Positions 1-11,724 of a stretch of 64,000 bases of DNA are shown here, one piece after another; position 1 is the stretch's first letter, and the number at the start of each line of letters is the position of its first letter. The notes beneath the pieces were generated by a model that saw only the letters and a list, made by a program, of their open reading frames with translations, did no database searches and was not told where the DNA came from. Source of the stretch: Rosellinia necatrix (Eukaryota > Ascomycota > Sordariomycetes > Xylariales > Xylariaceae); assembly GCA_021209875.1 (NCBI GenBank), contig JAGYVD010000010.1, positions 2,418,001-2,482,000 on the forward strand, given 5' to 3'. The translations under genes and the position numbers were made by a program.

Positions 1-10
1 GCGCAACACC

Positions 11-1997
11 ATGGCGTCTGCAGACGAGCTCAAGACCTTGGGCAACAATGCCATGGCCGCCAAAAATTTCGATGAGGCCATGTGAGTCTCTTCCCCGTAG
101 CACCTATTCCTATTTACAGTGCCGTCGTGTTTCCGTTCTGCTGGCTGACATTCGCCCAGAGATGCTTTCACCAAGGCCATCGAGCTAGCCCCCCAAAACC
201 ACGTCCTTTACAGCAATCGCTCAGCCGCCCATGCCTCCAAGAAGGACTGGACTAATGCTTTGACGGACGCGGAGAAGACGACACAAATCAAGCCCGACTG
301 GCCACGAGGCTGGGGACGCAAGGGTGCCGCCCTCCACGGTTCCGGCGACTTGGTGGGGGCCGTGGATGCCTACGAGGAGGGGTTGAAGCTCGACCCCAAC
401 AACGCAGGCCTCAAAAGCTCTCTGGCTTCTGTCAACAGGGCTATAGAGCAGGAAGCGGGCGGTATGTCGACGCCTTGAACATGCACAACCAATCTTTTAC
501 TGACGTGGTATGGATAGGCCCCGGTGCAGGCTTCGGTGGCGACCCGATGGGCGGCCTAGGCAATATGTTCAGTGATCCTAACCTCCTCCAGAAGCTCATG
601 AGCAACCCAAAGACAAGCGGGTACTTTTCCGACCCTTCTTTCATTGCCAAGGTCCAGGCATTGCAAAAGAACCCCTCGAACACTCAAGATTTATTCAGTG
701 ACCCCAGAATGATCCAAGTCTTGGGTGTTGCGATGGGTGTGGACATGGACATGCGAATGCCAGAGGAGGCCGCCGGAGGATCATCTTCAGGTGCTAGGGA
801 AGTAGAGGAGGACGTTGAAATGCCTGATCTCAAGTCATCGGCCTCCAATCCTACATCAGCTAAGGCCCCCGAACCGGAGCCGGAACCGGAGCTGGACGAG
901 GAAGCTCTGGAGAAGAAGAAAGCGAAGGAAGAGGCCGATAAGGAGAAGGCGATCGGCACAGAGAACTACAAGAAACGAAACTTCGATGAAGCTATCGCGC
1001 ATTACAGCAAAGCGTGGGAGCTACACAAGGATATCACCTACTTAAACAACCTGGGTGCAGCTCACTTCGAAAAGGGCGACTATCAGGCCTGCATTGACAC
1101 GTGCACTAAGGCCATCGAGGAGGGCCGCCTGATATACGCCGACTTCAAGATGATTGCTAAGTCTTACGCTCGTATCGGCTCCGCTTACGAGAAGCTGGGT
1201 GACTTGACGTTGGCCGTTGAGAACTACCAGAAATCCCTTACTGAGCATCGGACACCGGATACTGTGAATAAGCTTCGCGCCGCCGAGCGCAAGAAGATCG
1301 ACTCCGCCAAACAAGCCTACGTAGACCCTGTTAAGGCTGAAGAAGCACGTGAAGAAGGCAATACGAAGTTCAAAGAACAAGACTTCCCCGGTGCAGTTGC
1401 CGCATACTCCGAGATGATCAAGCGCTCCCCCGAAGATCCTCGCGGCTATAGCAACCGTGCCGCGGCTTTTGTTAAGCTTTTCGAGTTCCCTAGCGCGCTA
1501 GAGGACTGCAATGCGGCGATCAAAAAGGACCCTAAGTTCATCCGTGCGTTCATCCGAAAGGCACAGATCTACTTTGGCATGCGCAAGTACTCTGAGTGCA
1601 TAGACGCATGCAGTGAGGCCACCGAGGTCGATAACGCTCATCATAACGGCGCCAACGCACGCGAGATCGACCAGCAACAGCAGAAGGCCCTGCAAGCTAT
1701 GTACTCAGCGCGGGAGAACGAGTCCGAGGAACAGACACGAGAACGCCTGATGAAGGATCCAGAGGTAAGTAACAAACAATATGGGATGAGTTCTAGTGAC
1801 AGCCCATCAATGAATTCGACCGTATACTGACGTCGCCTATCTAGATCATGAGCATCATGCAGGACCCCGTCATGCAATCCATCCTTCAGCAGGCTCAGTC
1901 CGACCCTGCTGCGCTCCAGGAGCACATGCGCAATCCCGCCGTAGCAATCAACATTCGCAAGCTGATAGCGGCTGGTGTTATCCGAGTTGGCCGATAA
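11..1997 (+). CDS. sti1: Hsp70/Hsp90 co-chaperone Sti1 (Hop homologue)
   Basis: Cytosolic adaptor that passes clients from Hsp70 to Hsp90. The model has four exons, 11-81, 160-461, 518-1764 and 1845-1997, giving 590 residues, almost the length of yeast Sti1. Domains in order are TPR1 (about 3-115), a DP/STI1 motif rich in DP, NM and NP turns (about 130-200), an acidic/lysine-rich linker with a Glu-Pro repeat, TPR2A (about 268-372), TPR2B (about 396-497) and a second DP motif at the C terminus ending in AAGVIRVGR. All three introns are GT-AG and keep the TPR helices in phase. The start is the first ATG and fits the usual MASADELK-type beginning. It is convergent with the Zn2Cys6 gene. The promoter lies outside the window, so heat-shock control cannot be examined. 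Confidence 0.96.
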
Positions 1998-2538
1998 AAA
2001 TTATGGACTGAACAGGGCGTTTATGGGGGAATGGTATGAACTGGAATTTGGTGTTCAGCATGCGAATAAAATTCCAGGAATGAGTAATCTTGCTGGCTTC
2101 TCTACGGATTATGAAAAGTGTACAATCGGGCATTTTTAATCCCACCCACCGAAGTCATGCAATGACATGGTTTAATTGGTTGATTAAATGTATAAAACTT
2201 CATTATGAATTAGTCGCCTGTCTCTTACAAATGGTGGTCGGGTTTTTAGTATGGTGACCGCCCAGCTGGCTGCCCTACTTTTCGAAGGCCCGTAAACCAT
2301 CCTTCCACCGAATAAATATGTCAACAGGTAGCGACCAGTGCGTTCTATCACACTGGTCAGCATAATACGATGAAGATATAGTACAGTCAAGGCTTTTTCT
2401 ATTAATCGATGCGTAGAGAGAGAGAAACAGGATTAGGATATCGCTTAACGCCCGACGCAGATGTGTGTGCCACTTCACAGCGGCCAGGCGAAAATAAATA
2501 GATAAATAAAATAAAAAATTAAAAAAAAAACCGACAGT
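1998..2538. other. Intergenic spacer between convergent genes
   Basis: AT-rich sequence between the stop codons of sti1 and the Zn2Cys6 regulator. It should hold both 3' UTRs. An A-rich run at about 2495-2530 abuts the regulator stop. Short open frames here show no recognisable domain. Confidence 0.7.
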
Positions 2539-4684
2539 TCAAACCATCAAGGAATTATGGCCCAAGAGGCTGAAACAGGTGGCGATGTCCCACACGTGCG
2601 GGTCGAGGCAGCCGTCGGCGGCGGCGGCGGCGTGGGCCCAGACGGCGCGCATGACGTCGAGGGCCTCGGCGAGGGCGCCGAAGACGCGGACGGCGCCGAG
2701 GCGGGCGACGAAGGCGGCGAAGAAGGGGCGCTGCTCGGGCAGGGCGAGGCAGCCGGTGACGGCGAAGGGCCAGACGAGGGTGCGGACGGCCAGGGGGGAA
2801 GGGAGGGCGCGGAAGAGGTCGATGGCGGCGAGCACGCTGGCGCGGATCTCGGGCAGCGCCGGCCGGAGGCCCGAGGCGACGACGCCGGCGTACGTCAGGG
2901 CGGCCTGGGCCCAGATGCGCGTGTGCAGGTCGACGGCGGGGGCGGACCGGGCGGCGGGGGTGGTGACACCGGCGGCGGCGGCGGCGGCGGACATGTTGTC
3001 CCCGTGGAACCCCGAGTACGGCGTCACGGGGTGGTGGGCCGAGGGGTCGTAGATGTCGCTCGCGGGGCCGACGGCGGCGGCGGGAGGGGGCCGAGGTCCG
3101 CGAGGCGGCGCCGGATCCGCGACGACACGGCGCCGGACCGCCGGGCGAGCTCCGCCGCGGACGGCGAGCCGGCGGCGGCGGCGCGCCCGGCGCGCTTCTT
3201 CCAGGCGGCCAGCTCGGCGATCTCGGCGATCTCGGCGACGGCCCAGCTGTGGCAGCCGACGTACTCGCCGAGGCGGACGCGGGGGTCGTCGCCGCGGAGG
3301 AGCTCGTCGTGGTAGGCGCGCAGCCGGGGGGGCTCGCCATCGGCGGTGGCGGCGAGGACGTCGATCCAGAGGAGGCGCGCGGTGTAGAAGAGGAAGGCGG
3401 ACTGGTCGGAGGTCAAGAGGGGACGCCGGCTACCACCGCTACCGCCGCCGCCGCCGCCGCCGAGCAGGAGACGCCGGAAGGGCAGGCCGATGCGGTCCAT
3501 GACGGAGGCCCAGGGGGTCGAGGGGACGCCGTCGCGGTCGGTCGGGGTCGCGTGGTGCGCGACCAGCTGGTCGAGGAGCGCGACCGCGGCGTCCCGGTGC
3601 GCCGGCCACGTCCCGGCCGCGACGGCCCCGGCCATGGCCACCTCGAACTCGAGCAGCTGCACGACGCCCTGCAGGCACGCGACCCCGCCGCGCAGCGACC
3701 CCGCGACCCCGCCGCGCAGACCCAGCCGCCGCACGTCCTCCGCGAGCGCCCGGAGCGCGACCCCCTGGTGCGCCTGCAGCTCGGCCCAGTTGGCGCGCCG
3801 GCACTCGCTGTGCGTACTGCCGTCACTGTCGTCCCTGCCGTTGCCGCTACCGTCAACGCCGCTAGTGGTGGTAGTGGTGGTGATGCTAGTGGCGGTGCTG
3901 TCGTCGAGGAGGACGGCGAAGAGCCAGTTGGCGAGGGACAGGGCCGTGTGGTAGAGCGCCCGGTTCTTCATCAGCAGCACCAGCATCCAGCCCCGGCTCG
4001 ACTCGAAGAGGCAGGGCCGGTAGAAGGGGAAGAGGAACGGCACCACATAGTCCAGGTAGATCATGGTGAACTTCACCTCCAGCTCCGACTTGTCCTCCGG
4101 GTAGTCGTGCGCGTCCCCGCCGCCGCCGTAATGTGGTTCCCAGGGGGCGTGGGATGCCGGGGATGTCCCTAGCGACGTGGCGTGCGTATCGGGCTGCGAT
4201 GGCGGGCTCGTGCTAGGCACCGCGCTCGGTTGGGTCCCGGATCCGGAGCCTGTGGCGTCGTTGTCGTCCTCGTCGCCGTCATTATCTTCAATAACGTCAT
4301 TATCGTTGTCATCGTCGCTGGGCATTGAGGCCCCAGCGTCGCTCATCGGGTGGTCAGACGACTGACGCCCCAGCTGCTGCGCCTGCTGTTGCTGCTCTTC
4401 CTGTCGTTGCCGTTGCCGTTGCTGTTGCCGTTGCTGTTGCTGTGTACTAGGCGACAGGTCCATCAGAGTGGGCAGCTGGGCCCATTTGCGGTCCCGGCGC
4501 TCGCTCGCCTTCTGCCTGACCATGGCCTTGAGCTCATCGGCCATCTGCCTCTCGCGCGCGCCGCCGTCCATCCACCCGGGCTTGGCGTCGCTGTAGTGGC
4601 AGTCGATCTGTAGGGCCCCGCAGGCGGCGCAGACGGGGTGCGCCTCGTCGCACTTCTTCCGCCGCAGCCTACATGTCCAACAAC
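2539..4684 (-). CDS. Zn(II)2Cys6 fungal transcription factor, 5' incomplete, apparent frameshift
   Basis: Nuclear regulator. Reading down from 4684, the protein opens with CWTCRLRRKKC and continues to a complete binuclear zinc cluster with spacing C-X2-C-X6-C-X6-C-X2-C-X6-C. A Gln/Arg-rich low-complexity stretch, an acidic Asp-rich stretch and the helical fungal-specific regulatory domain follow, ending SLLGHNSLMV. Position 4685 looks like a splice acceptor (TAG), so a short first exon ending in a split Gly codon is expected upstream; none was found convincingly. The long frame from the zinc cluster stops at 3024, while the clearly homologous C-terminal part (162 codons, stop at 2539) is in the -1 frame. 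The switch falls in a C-run/CCG repeat near 3060-3090 with no plausible intron. The gene is extremely GC-rich. It may be a sequencing slip in a functional gene or a young pseudogene. Confidence 0.8.
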
Positions 4685-4724
4685 CTATTCGTCATCAAAG
4701 GGGGTGTTAGTGAAAAATGGCGTG

Positions 4725-4754
4725 ATATATATATATGTGTGTGTGTGTGTGTGT
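4725..4754. repeat. (AT)n-(GT)n dinucleotide microsatellite
   Basis: Alternating AT for about 12 nt passes into alternating GT for about 19 nt, directly upstream of the putative splice acceptor of the Zn2Cys6 gene and probably inside its first intron. Confidence 0.9.
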
Positions 4755-4802
4755 CATCGTCATCTCGTCTCATCTTATCCCATCTCATCTCGGAGACAGA
4801 GG

Positions 4803-4858
4803 ATGGACGGATGGACGGACGGACGGATAGATAGATAGATAGATGGATGGATGAATGA
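4803..4858. repeat. Tetranucleotide GGAC/GATA/GGAT repeat
   Basis: Successive GGAC, GATA and GGAT units form a compound tetranucleotide tract about 110 nt upstream of the zinc-cluster exon. Confidence 0.9.
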
Positions 4859-6388
4859 GGAAAAGGTGGGTGTTGGACATGCCCTGCGAGCTTCGGAGTT
4901 TGAGTCCATTCATCTCGAACTACACTCGTCTTTTGATTCACGATCCTTTTCTTTTTCTAATCACTGGTTTTTTTTTGGTTTTTTATTTGTTTTCTCGAGA
5001 TGCCGGGGTCAAGAATCGGCGCTTTCTTCATTTATTTGTGGTTCCAAGTTGTCGGGCGGTGGCCGCACCGGCCTCCTATTCTAGATAGATGGATGCTTGG
5101 CCGTCCGTCCGTCCGTTCCCCATTCTTCCTCCAGTGTGGGCTTGATTTGTCATCTTCACAACAAGGCAACAAGGAAGCAGTGGACACCTGTCGCATCGTG
5201 GTCGGGCCACCATCGGATTGTCAATTATCTCCTAACCCAGCGGATTTACGGGTTTGATAAGGCTAAATGAATTCGTAGAACCCATCATGTCAGTCCAGGC
5301 CCAACTCGAACGACGAGAAGAGAACCGATAGGTAAATAAATATGTATTACTCGGGATAACGGCTTTACCAGCCATGCCGGACGCAGACAAGCATACAGAG
5401 GCGGTGGTGGCATTGCTGCTTCCGTTGATGCCAACCTAAAATGGGCAGGAACTTGAGAGCGTAGTCGCTGCCGCCGGTGGCGACGAAGACCACCCTACCT
5501 ACAAGAATCTCCTCTGCCGCCCTAACCGTGCAGGGGAAACTTTCTTTAAGACAAAAACGCCCTGTACACACAAACCGTTCGATAGTCCATCGCTACTTTT
5601 GCAGTCGGTATACATCGGTCTCCACGCTGCTGGTCCATTATACGGCTATAGACCCTCTCCAGTTGACGTGGTCCTTAGCCCCTGGATACCAGGTACCTAT
5701 GGCTTTGCTTGCACTGCATGCGTGAGTGGTGTTGCGATGGTACCGACATCCTACCAAACCCAGCACAGAAACAGGTGCAGTTAACTCTCAATACGATAAT
5801 CTGGTCTCTATAGCCGGCTCGACTACTGCGGCAAGAACAAAGAAAGACCTTACATTATTTCGCTCAACATCAACAACATAAAATCTCAGAATGTCGTCGG
5901 TAGAAGTTCGACAAATCGCACTCGGAGACACAAGCTATTTGGGATTTATGTGATTTTCCTTCGAGACGCGCATTCACTCTCACGGCGCGTTGTGACGGGC
6001 TGCATGCATACCAAGCCTCATCATGTCATGTGGCACTGACTACAGGTAGTCAATTACCCTTGCATAATAACTATACATAGTAATCACCATAATAGCAGCA
6101 TAGATGCCTACGGGCCAGCCGACCTACATAAGAGAGACCTGAGGGGTAATTTCTGCCCAAGCCAGCCGAGCCTGTCACGGAACCAAAGTCCATGTGTATA
6201 AGCTAGAATAGCTGGCGACCATTCTGACAGAAGGAGCTTCCCTCCTTGTGCAATAACGTAGGCCATTTGTGGAAGTGCCAGCAGCACGAACTGTGACAGA
6301 GCCAACTGGAGCTAAGGGCCACAACCCTCCTTTTCCAAGTTCAACAGTCCCAGCCCGCCCAGTCCAACCCAACCCAATCCTACTCCAG

Positions 6389-8252
6389 ATGGCGGAGGCA
6401 TTCGGCGTGAGCGCCAGCGCCCTCACTGTGACCGAGCTATCTGCAAAAGTTATCGTGTTATGTTTTCGATGCTCTCAAGGGATTAGACATGCCAAAAAGG
6501 ACATCGAAAGAGAGTGATCGGTGAAGTCAGAAACATGGAAAAGCTAGCAACCGACCTCCGAGCGCTTCTAGATACCGATCAAAGAACGAAGCTAGAATCA
6601 TTGGGGCGCTTGGAGGGCGCACTATCCGATCTTCAGTCTAAGCTCAACGATCTGCACGATAAACTTGCCCCAAGATACACTCAACGAGTGATGGGACGGC
6701 TCGGCATTCGTGCCTTGAAGTGGCCATACGAAAGCAAAGACGTGGAAAAGATCCTAGGAGGATTTGCAAGTTGCATACAGTTACTCACCACAGCCTTACA
6801 GCTAGACCAAACGTGAGCGATCCCTGGTCTTGTCAATTGAACCTACAGTCACTGATAACGCCATAGCCGTGCTACGCATACCATCGATAATGACGTTCAG
6901 AAACTAGTGCCCGACCAACTTCCCATCGCCGCAGGAGCAGCCTTCGACTCCCACGCCGAAGAACATAATGCAACATACCTCCCTGGTACTGAGAGGCACT
7001 TCTTGACAAAATATCTCGCTGGGCAAGTGACTCCAACTCCGGAGCCAAGCCCGTCTTTTGGTTGAACGGCATGGCCGGCACGGGGAAGTCGACTATTTCC
7101 CGCACGTTAGCTCATTCCTTTCATAAGACAAGCCAGCAAAAGAGGTAAGGGTGGTCGGGGAGGAGCGTCAAAATTCTTCACTATAGTCGCTACTCAACTG
7201 ATTCGTCAGATCCTACTCGATTGTTTCACCTCTCCTTTCGCGACTTTCTAGTTGATCCGTCGAAAAGTGGTAAAATTCCGTTCTGGGTTTGACGAGAAAG
7301 AAACCCACGAAAGACTAGCAGCCGACTGCATTTGTCTCTTGAACAAAACGCTTCGCAGGGATATTTGTAACCTGGAATGGCCAGGCACTCTTATCTGGTT
7401 GATTGACCCTCAGAGATGATAAGCGACGCGCTTCTGATCGAAGTCCAATAATTATGCCTGTAGATACTGGGTGTACCATATCAAGCAAGCCAATACCTGT
7501 CCATCTGATGATGACCAAACCCACCGTTTTCTCAAGCAGCATTTTCTCCACTGGTTAGAAGCTATGTCCCTTATGAGGGAGGAATCCTATGCAATAAAAG
7601 GCGTCCTTAAAACATTGCAATCATTATGTCAAGTAGGTTGCAGTTTTACGATGTGCTATATCAGCTAATCTAATACAGTCCGGAGCTTCCTTTGAGCTAT
7701 CACAATTTCTTTCCAGTGGCATTAATTTCATACACGATGCTAATTTCATATTATATGATAGATACACCACTACAGCTTTGCATTTTTACGCTTATACTTG
7801 CACCAAGACAAAGTATAATATGGAATACGTTTCAAAACGACATCCCTGAACGGATCAGCTTCGCCAAAGGTCATACTGGAGATATTACTTTAGTCGTATT
7901 TTCACCTAACGGCTTGATTATTGCCACGGGCTCACATGATAAAACAGTATGGCTATGGTCAGTAGCCACAGCTAACTGCCTACAAAAAATCAGCATAGAC
8001 GTTCAACCGACAGATTCAATTCTTAACTGCATCTGCCGATCTCCTCTCGTTACCACAGGCACAGCTTCACTTAACGGCCCGCTCAAATTGGCTTCAATCT
8101 CACGTTTTATTACACGCGAAAGGCTCGGTGCATTGCCCCAAAGCCTAAGTGACTATATTCACAGTCACAATTTATTTTACGAAGTGCATATGGATTGTAC
8201 AGGCTGGATCGAATTCGTTGCACTAGAAGACTTGAATCTCTGGGTATACTAA
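6389..8252 (+). pseudogene. Decayed STAND/NLR (HET-E/NWD-like: N-terminal helical domain, NACHT, WD40)
   Basis: Blocks of one protein lie in order but in different frames. From the ATG at 6389, MAEAFGVSASAL begins the helical N-terminal domain typical of fungal NACHT proteins. After a 2-nt shift near 6510 it continues to 6812, followed by a good intron (6813-6866). The next block drifts out of frame before the P-loop GMAGTGKST (7068-7094). Only about 120 nt later comes the segment RLFHLSFRDFLVDP, which in intact proteins lies about 250 residues further on, so most of NACHT is deleted. A stop or shift near 7289 and stops near 7420 precede the winged-helix-like part (WLEAMSL). A frame at 7692-8252 holds the tail and a single WD40 unit (FSPNGLIIATGSHDKTVWLW). 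Intact relatives act in non-self recognition; this copy is almost certainly dead. Confidence 0.85.
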
Positions 8253-9321
8253 TGACTGTGTGTTGAATAGCGGTTTAATCCACGTAAAATTAACATAGAG
8301 AATAATGACCAAGGCTTTAGCCCAATCATAAAAGCCTAGCCGGGGTGGATTTAAGTAAGTAAAACAGAGGTGTGTATAGTGCATAACTTTGTCTTTATGA
8401 CGGTGAGCCTTTAATTTGTATATACAATATTAATTTTGTGCCCTGTAGCCGACCGGAGGCCTGGCTTTGTTCCGAACAGCTAATAAACAGCTATAATTAG
8501 GGTCGGGTGACGCAGAAAAAGCACTGTTGAGTATGCCTTTGCGTGAGGGGACAAGGACTGCTAAGGGCTTTTCGTTTGATGAACCAAGCAGATCGAAAAG
8601 AGGATGAAATGACAGATCTCTTGGCCCTGGCCGGGCATGGCAATCATCAAAGCGTCTTGGGCCAGGACTGAGGAGAAGAGCTAATTCGGGTCCGCAGATA
8701 GCTATTCGATATCCCAAGGGAGGCGTAGATTCTGCTGTACGGGTTGCGCGATGGCGGTGGGGGATATACATTAATCGCAGCCGACGGACCGTATGTACGT
8801 TCTCCAACTTGGACTCAGATTCTAGGTAACTATTCCCAAAGTCATAAATACATTATAGACACCAGATGGTACATATACTACTGACACAATTACATGCTCG
8901 AATCCGTTACGACGAATTACGTAGCGGGCTGTGCGTTGGCATGTCAACCGCTGCGGGATTCGGTCTCTGGGCACGCTGCAGGCCTCTATTTATCCCCTTC
9001 TCAACCAATATTAAGTTGTCACAGAAAAATGACCCTGTTAATCTCAGTTATGTATATGGTGCCCCGCGGCATGAGTTTAGTAAGGACAATAGCCACCATC
9101 GCCCTCATTTGCGTAAACAATCCCCATCTATCTGCCTCAGGCTTGAGGTGCCAAATTCCGCCTGCCTGCCTTAACCTCCCCCCCAACCCCCTCTCTCTAT
9201 CCCCTGATTTTATTGCATTAGTAAATCCCAGCCATGGCCCCAGCTTGCTCCTCCCACCCATATCCTCCGCTTTATTAATTAGAATCACCAACTGGCTCAT
9301 GTCATCCGCCGTCCGTTTCGA
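8253..9321. other. Intergenic spacer
   Basis: AT-rich sequence after the NLR relic. A 125-codon minus frame (8430-8807) and overlapping plus frames (8866-9358) show no domain, codon pattern or splice structure that would support a gene. Confidence 0.6.
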
Positions 9322-10510
9322 TCACCTCACCGCCTGGCCGTCATGGGTGGCGCGATAGAGCTCGCTGGTGGGGAAATCGATGTAGCCCTCGGCCTTCTTG
9401 GGGGTGTAGAAGGTGGCGCGGTCGTAGTCGGTCAGTGGGATGCCCTCGCGCAGCCGGAAGACGAGGTCGGGGTTCGAGATGAAATAGCGGCCGAAGGCGA
9501 CGATGACGTCGCGGTCGGGCCAGGCCTCGTCGACGGTGTGGGCGGCCTCGCGCGGGCGGAAGCCGCCGGCGAGCACGACGGGGCTCTGGTTTCCCCAGAG
9601 GCGGACGAGCGAATCAAGGGAGTCGCCAGCGCCGCAGTCGCCATCGGCCGCGCCCGAGATGCGCGGCTGCACGAGGTGCAGATACGCGAGCCCCAGCGGC
9701 TTCAGACAGCGCACGAGGTGCTCAAACTGCGGGTACGGGTCCGCCATGCCCATGCTCTGGAAGTCGCTGAACGGGCTCAGCCGGATGGCGACCCGGTCAG
9801 CGCCGATGGCTGCCACTACGGCCCGCGCCACCTCCACAGCGAACCGGGCGCGCTTCTCGATGCTACCTCCCCAGCCATCCGTCCGCCGGTTGCAATTGTC
9901 TTGGGTGAACTGGTCAATGAGGTAGCCATTGGCGCCGTGCAGCTCGACGCCGTCGAACCCGGCCGTCATGGCGTTCCGTGCCGCCGTCGCGAAGTCGCCG
10001 ATGATCTCCCAGATGTCCGCCTCCGTCATCTCCTCCGGCACGCCCCGGGTGTCCTCGGTCTCGATGCGCACGGCGCTCGACGACTTCAGCCTCGTGCCCA
10101 TTGCCGCATGGACTTCGGGCCAACCGGCACGCCCGAGGTGCCACATCTGGCAGTAGATGAACGACCCCTTCGCGTGCACCGCCTCCGTGACCTCCCGCCA
10201 CCGCGCGATCTGCGCCTCGCTGTACAGGCCCGGCACGTTGTAGCGGCACACTGCCGCCCGCGAGATGAACGTCGCCTCGGTGATCAGCAGTGTCCCGGGG
10301 ACCGCCGCCCGCTGCTCGTAGTAGTCTGATCCTGCGTTAGCGTATGCGTGCGGGGGAGGCGAGCGTTGGTCTCTGCTGATCACACACACCTTTGACCATC
10401 GGGAGCGGGACCCAATCGTCGTCGCAGCGGTATCGCGTCAACGGCGCCATTGCCACCCGGTGGTTCAGCATCATGGTGCCGACGCGTATTGGCTTGAATA
10501 AGTTCGACAT
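9322..10510 (-). CDS. NADH:flavin oxidoreductase, Old Yellow Enzyme family
   Basis: FMN-dependent ene-reductase of the OYE/12-oxophytodienoate reductase type, which reduces activated C=C bonds with NAD(P)H. Two exons, 10510-10390 and 10331-9322, joined through a 58-nt GT-AG intron, give 376 residues, the family's usual length. The first exon begins MSNLFKPIRVG and carries the FMN-binding APLTRYR loop. In exon 2 the substrate-binding pair is visible in HGANGYLIDQF, followed by NRRTDGWGGS, and the phosphate-binding part near the end reads FGRYFISNPDLV. No signal peptide or PTS1 (ends GQAVR), so cytosolic. It is divergent from the amidase gene across about 1.2 kb. GC-rich. OYEs often serve in secondary metabolism or stress detoxification; the actual substrate cannot be told. 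Confidence 0.93.
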
Positions 10511-11724
10511 GTTTAACCTAGGCTTGGGGAAAGATACACGGCTTGATAAGTCTTCAACGAAAAGTATCTACACGTCAGAAGCAGTCGAGGGCGTTGTTGG
10601 ATAGCATTCTCTTTTCGCTGGCGGCCAGTGGCAGCAAAAGTCCACCATTTTATAACGGCTGACCGGAAATGCACGTTAGTCTTGTCTGCCTCGCGGTTCG
10701 TCTCACGCCACGTTGGATTACCGTATCCGCTAACTCCAATTTGACTCCATCTACTTCGTATACCGCTGCCTACCTGTGGGGGAATGGGACCGTGAGTGAC
10801 GCTCCGGGGGAGGCGTCCGTACTAACCCTCCGATTAAATGTGCCCCGGATGCCATATTGCATGCTAATAGGGCCAACCCATGTAAGATTATTGGCTTAGC
10901 ACTGTGATTTCTCTGAGAACGCGCCTCGGTTCCGCACTGATCATATAACTAACTGTTGGCTCGATGTAATCCTACGTCCAAGCCCCACGACACGGCCATA
11001 GGCAGTAACGACAGCTGTGAGGACAGCAGGGCGGATGTCAAAGCGAACTCGTTATAGCGCCCGGTGTCATTGGCAGTGGTCGCGGCGGCAGCAGAGCCCG
11101 TTGGTATGGGATCACACTTGAAGTAGTATACTCGCTCGGGTGCGCCAATAATAGCGCCCCCCACTTGTTAAATGCCGGACATGGTAGGGGGTGATTGTCA
11201 GGGGCCAAGACAATAGAACCTCGCAATCAGGACTCCTTTCCGGAAATGATGCTTAATGTGATAGATGTCATGATGACCTGCCCGGGCCGTGCGGGTGGGT
11301 AAGGTAGGTAGGTAGTAGGGAGGGTATGCAGGTATGTAAGTAGGTAAGGTAAGGGAAGAGGCAGGGAGGAGGTAGGGAGGAGGTAGGGAGGAGGTAGGGA
11401 GGAGGTAGGGAGGAGGTAGGGAGGAGGTAGGGAGGAGGTAGGGAGGAGGTAGAGAGGGGAGGAGGTAGGTAAGTGACGGAGAGAAGTAAGAGAGCTAGCT
11501 ACCCGTAGGGTAAGAGGTAAGGGTAGTAGGCAGAGTCTCCCCACCTCCAATATACTCCAACGCTCTAGTGCTGTCCGATCGCGGTCTAGTAACTAACCGG
11601 AGTGAAGCAGCTTGGGTTGACCTTGGACAAACATATAACGCGAAATTGGCATGCGTCGTCGTCTCGCCGTAGCAAGTCTAGCGAGCAATAACTATAAGTA
11701 CCATCGTTTCGAGCAGCAGCCAAA
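10511..11724. other. Divergent intergenic region between OYE and amidase
   Basis: Should contain both promoters. The only strong structure is the 11-nt tandem repeat at 11361-11460. The rest shows no coding signature. Confidence 0.6.
11361..11460. repeat. 11-nt minisatellite, unit GTAGGGAGGAG
   Basis: About nine head-to-tail units, the inner seven perfect and the outer ones with single changes, flanked by further purine-rich AGGTAGG sequence. It is strand-asymmetric (G/A on plus) and sits about 270 nt upstream of the amidase start. Confidence 0.92.

Larger units (their letters stand above)
4685..6388. other. Upstream region of the regulator, microsatellite-bearing spacer
   Basis: Contains the likely missing first exon and promoter of the minus-strand regulator, simple repeats at 4725-4754 and 4803-4858, T-rich tracts near 4940-4995, and no assignable gene. 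A minus-strand 68-codon frame at 5365-5571 includes a phrase like a WD40 strand (VFVATGGSDYALKFLP), but nothing around it extends this. Confidence 0.55.

Noticed and set aside
2557..3315. Long plus-strand frames opposite the Zn2Cys6 gene
   Set aside because: Low-complexity Gly/Glu/Ala translation caused by high GC on the antisense strand of a real gene.
5365..5571. Minus frame with a WD40-like phrase
   Set aside because: Too short, and neither neighbouring frame nor splice sites extend the similarity.
8430..8807. 125-codon minus frame after the NLR relic
   Set aside because: Composition and lack of any domain or splice structure give no support.
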